In this document: positions 22,315-24,494 of the stretch, piece after piece
Layout of the letters: every line of letters begins with the position of its first letter
Position numbering within the stretch: position 1 is the stretch's first letter
Assembly: GCA_964344175.1 (NCBI GenBank)
Contig: CAYFMI010000063.1
Coordinates: 1 to 24,494, forward strand
Direction of reading: 5' to 3'
From: NIOZ-UU35 sp964344175
Lineage (GTDB): Bacteria; Chloroflexota; Anaerolineae; Anaerolineales; UBA11858
Length of the DNA stretch: 24,494 nucleotides
Notes under the pieces: model-generated
What the model was told of the DNA's origin: nothing
Database searches by the model: none
Seen by the model: the letters and a program-made list of their open reading frames with translations, nothing else
Made by a program: the position numbers and the translations under genes

Positions 22315-23382
22315 TTAACGATGGCATTGTTGCACGAGATCGCGGATCTCTTCAAATGCGATTTGTCGTCCCTCACTGTGCAGTTTTCGGCTGTGGTGTC
22401 CAACAGAGAAAAAATAATGATCGCCCAATACAACGCGTATTTGCTGCGAGCGAAAACCCAGGGTAGCCAGCAGTTCGAGCATGGGGCTAAGCCCTACCAG
22501 CCGGTCGTTGTGTCCCAGAATAACCTTGAAGTGCCCCCACCCGCCAGATCTGGAAGGTTGTTTGGCTTGCCCCATCGCGAAAAATGTATGCGCCAGTGTT
22601 GACTTATGCGTACTTTTGAAGATGCGCTGGTGTTCCTTTTGCACGGTCTTACTTGAGCCGGAGATGAGCTGGGTGATAATCAAGGGGGAGATAGTTTCGG
22701 TGAGGGCCTCAAGTTGCAAACGTTGCCCAGCCCAAATGCCAACCCCTAGCGTACGGTAAAAGCCCTTGCGCAAAGTATCGTTCATCAGAAGAGCCGGGGC
22801 CAGGGCACAGCGTCCAACGCGGTGCTGTTTCCATTGTTTTGTGCGAAAATAGAATAATGCTGCGCCACTCATCGAATGCCCCACGAATACAATTGGCACA
22901 TGCCGCTGCCCACCGAGTATTCCCAGGGCATGCAGCCAGGTTTCTATGGCGCGCATATCGGCAGCGGGATCGCAGTCGTCGAAGTCTAGGTTTTCTGGGC
23001 TGTGAAATGGGGAGCGGCCAAAACCATTCACATCGGCGGCCAAAGCAAGTATGTTTGTCTCGGCGGCGCACAACTGTGCGGGCAGATTCTCCCAAATGGC
23101 TTGACTGCCATCCCAGCCGTGCAAGAAGATAACAACGGCATCGGTTTTGCGGATGATCTCGCTGCGTCCGCCTGCGGCGATGATGTCTCCCCGTGACCAA
23201 TAGGTGCGCCAATAAAAATCACTCAAGCCGGTGGTATTTTGAAATTCGCCAAACCGCTCAGCCGCCATTACACCGCGTTGGGTGAGTTCGCTCAGGGTGT
23301 ATGCCGCGCTGTAGATGCCCTGTTCTGCTTCAGAACGAACCGGGCTGCCGACCTCGATCCAGTGGGCCTTTTTTGATGACAT
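22315..23382 (-). CDS. Alpha/beta hydrolase
   Basis: This 355-aa serine hydrolase has the fold of esterases and lipases; the substrate is unknown. VVIFLHGWDGS (about 83-93) supplies the oxyanion-hole region, GHSMSG is the nucleophile elbow with S170, the acidic residue is probably D293 (ILGHNDRLV), and H322 is the catalytic His (GDHYFFSVG). The N-terminal ~75 residues are not typical of the core domain and could form a cap. No signal peptide is seen. The start is ATG 23382, or the TTG one codon upstream. It begins 9 bases after the aldo/keto reductase stop, without a clear ribosome site, so the two genes likely share a transcript. No obvious terminator follows in the 158-base gap 22157-22314, where I see nothing else. 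Confidence 0.85.
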   Translation of the reverse strand: MSSKKAHWIEVGSPVRSEAEQGIYSAAYTLSELTQRGVMAAERFGEFQNTTGLSDFYWRTYWSRGDIIAAGGRSEIIRKTDAVVIFLHGWDGSQAIWENLPAQLCAAETNILALAADVNGFGRSPFHSPENLDFDDCDPAADMRAIETWLHALGILGGQRHVPIVFVGHSMSGAALFYFRTKQWKQHRVGRCALAPALLMNDTLRKGFYRTLGVGIWAGQRLQLEALTETISPLIITQLISGSSKTVQKEHQRIFKSTHKSTLAHTFFAMGQAKQPSRSGGWGHFKVILGHNDRLVGLSPMLELLATLGFRSQQIRVVLGDHYFFSVGHHSRKLHSEGRQIAFEEIRDLVQQCHR

Positions 23383-23391
23383 CAAGAAAAA

Positions 23392-24372
23392 TTAGCTGTG
23401 CCCCAATACCGGGTGGGGTTGATAGCGTTCTTCGAGATCGGTGATTTCATCATCATTGAGTTGGATGTCTATCGCTGCGATAGCTTCATCGAGATGGCGC
23501 ATTTTGCTGGCCCCGATGATGGGGGATGTGATGCCCGGTTTGTGCAGTATCCAGGCCAGGGCGATTTGAGCCGGGGTCACACCGTGGCGCTTGGCAAGTT
23601 CTGTCGTGTGGTCGAGAATGTCGAAGTCAGGCTCTTGATAGTACATATCGTGAGCGTAGCCATCAGATTTGGCGCGCGCAGTTCCTTTCTCTTTATCGCG
23701 GGTGCGGTTGCCCGCCAAAAAGCCGCGCGCCAGCGGACTCCAGGGAATGATGCCAACGCCCTGATCGCGGCATAAGGGGATCATCTCGCGCTCTTCCTCG
23801 CGGTAAACCAGGTTGTAGTGATTTTGCATAGAGACGAAGCGCGTCCAGCCGTGCAGGTCGGCCAGATAAAGTGACTGGGCGAACTGCCAGGCAAACATGC
23901 TCGAAGCGCCTATATAGCGCACCATACCGGATTTGACCAAGTCGTGCAGCGCTTCGAGGGTTTCTTCGATGGGGGTTTCGTAATCGTAGCGGTGTATCTG
24001 ATAGAGGTCAATATAGTCGGTGCCCAGTCGGCGGAGCGAGTCTTCAACGGCTTGCATGATATGCAGGCGCGAGAGGCCGCCCTGATTAGGTTTATCATTA
24101 TATGGGAAGAATAATTTTGTGGCGATAATTACTTCTTCACGCCGGGCGAAATCGCGTAGGGCACGGCCGGTGATTTCTTCACTGACTCCGGCGGAATAGG
24201 CATTGGCCGTGTCAAAGAAGTTGATCCCGGCTTCCAGGGCGCGTTGAATGAAAGGGCGGCTTTCTTCTTCGTTCAGCACCCAGTCGCGCCATTTTGGCGT
24301 TCCGTAGGTCATCATCCCCAGGCAAATACGCGAGACTTTCAAGCCAGTTTTTCCGAGGTTGATATATTGCAC
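23392..24372 (-). CDS. Aldo/keto reductase
   Basis: This 326-aa TIM-barrel oxidoreductase reduces aldehydes or ketones with NADPH. The catalytic tetrad is complete: D54 and Y59 in NFFDTANAYSAG, K86 in IATKLFF, and H127 in DLYQIHRYD. The C-terminal nucleotide-binding region PIIGASKMRHLDEAI is standard. The overall pattern (LGKTGLKVSRICLGMMTYG) matches the AKR family 11-14/YajO-type group. The start is GTG at 24370-24372, preceded by GGAGG with 6 bases spacing, so the GTG is well supported. It heads a two-gene unit with the alpha/beta hydrolase. The substrate is not predictable. Its upstream 122 bases (24373-24494) hold a TTGACC and a TAAAAT on the minus strand, too far apart for a convincing promoter. 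Confidence 0.93.
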   Translation of the reverse strand: MQYINLGKTGLKVSRICLGMMTYGTPKWRDWVLNEEESRPFIQRALEAGINFFDTANAYSAGVSEEITGRALRDFARREEVIIATKLFFPYNDKPNQGGLSRLHIMQAVEDSLRRLGTDYIDLYQIHRYDYETPIEETLEALHDLVKSGMVRYIGASSMFAWQFAQSLYLADLHGWTRFVSMQNHYNLVYREEEREMIPLCRDQGVGIIPWSPLARGFLAGNRTRDKEKGTARAKSDGYAHDMYYQEPDFDILDHTTELAKRHGVTPAQIALAWILHKPGITSPIIGASKMRHLDEAIAAIDIQLNDDEITDLEERYQPHPVLGHS

Positions 24373-24494
24373 GAGTAACCTCCATTTTTGGATCGTAATG
24401 TGTCTACTAATCTTATCGTATTTTAGGGATTTAGGAGAATTTTGTGGTGGTCAAGAATACCTTGAACACTTGAGGCATAAACTGATTTAAATAA

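Noticed and set aside
1..24494. CRISPR array, transposase, phage or defence genes
   Set aside because: No regularly spaced direct repeats, transposase motifs or phage proteins are visible on either strand.

Overview
The window looks like ordinary chromosomal sequence from a bacterium, most likely Chloroflexota (Anaerolineae-like). That placement is an inference from gene content: a stand-alone bacterial Elp3, a DUF5671-type repeat membrane protein, a motorless Helicase_C_3-type protein beside a lipid kinase, GAF-rich hybrid kinases, moderate G+C and intergenic DNA rich in hairpins. No phage, transposase, CRISPR, rRNA or tRNA genes are visible. Sixteen protein genes can be supported and they fill most of the window.

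Layout. At 172-3081 (-) is uvrA, with a promoter and a tidy palindrome upstream. A 527-base gap (3082-3608) has no gene but is crowded with nested inverted repeats. A rightward group follows: a DUF429 protein (3609-4391) closed by a terminator, then a diacylglycerol-kinase-like lipid kinase (4483-5403), a Helicase_C_3-like protein without an ATPase motor (5411-7036) and a class III adenylate cyclase (7115-8185). The cyclase meets a leftward methyltransferase (8180-8908) tail to tail, with overlapping stop codons. Divergent from the methyltransferase is elp3 (9007-10605), the tRNA wobble-uridine modification enzyme. After a small inverted repeat comes a very large REC-PAS-3xGAF-PAS-like-HisKA-HATPase-REC hybrid kinase (10699-14535).

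The rest of the window is transcribed leftward. A membrane cluster comes first: a 66-aa PLDc_N-like protein (17135-17335), a 156-aa anchored NTF2/DUF4878-like protein (16553-17023) and a 639-aa protein with three copies of a four-helix membrane unit plus a soluble domain (14621-16540). Next are glutamate dehydrogenase (17458-18741), a sugar nucleotidyltransferase-gatB pair (20509-21519, 19052-20503), a Gly/Ala-rich membrane protein (21659-22156), and an aldo/keto reductase-alpha/beta hydrolase pair (23392-24372, 22315-23382). Four good intrinsic terminators separate several of these units.

How the genes work together. Most are housekeeping functions: DNA repair, tRNA modification, Gln-tRNA amidation, nitrogen metabolism and lipid or sugar precursors. 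Two are signalling genes, the cyclase and the hybrid kinase. I did not find a clear new defence or mobile system. The least explained parts are the tripled membrane protein with its small partner genes, the lipid kinase-helicase-like-cyclase arrangement, and the palindrome-dense gap upstream of the DUF429 gene.
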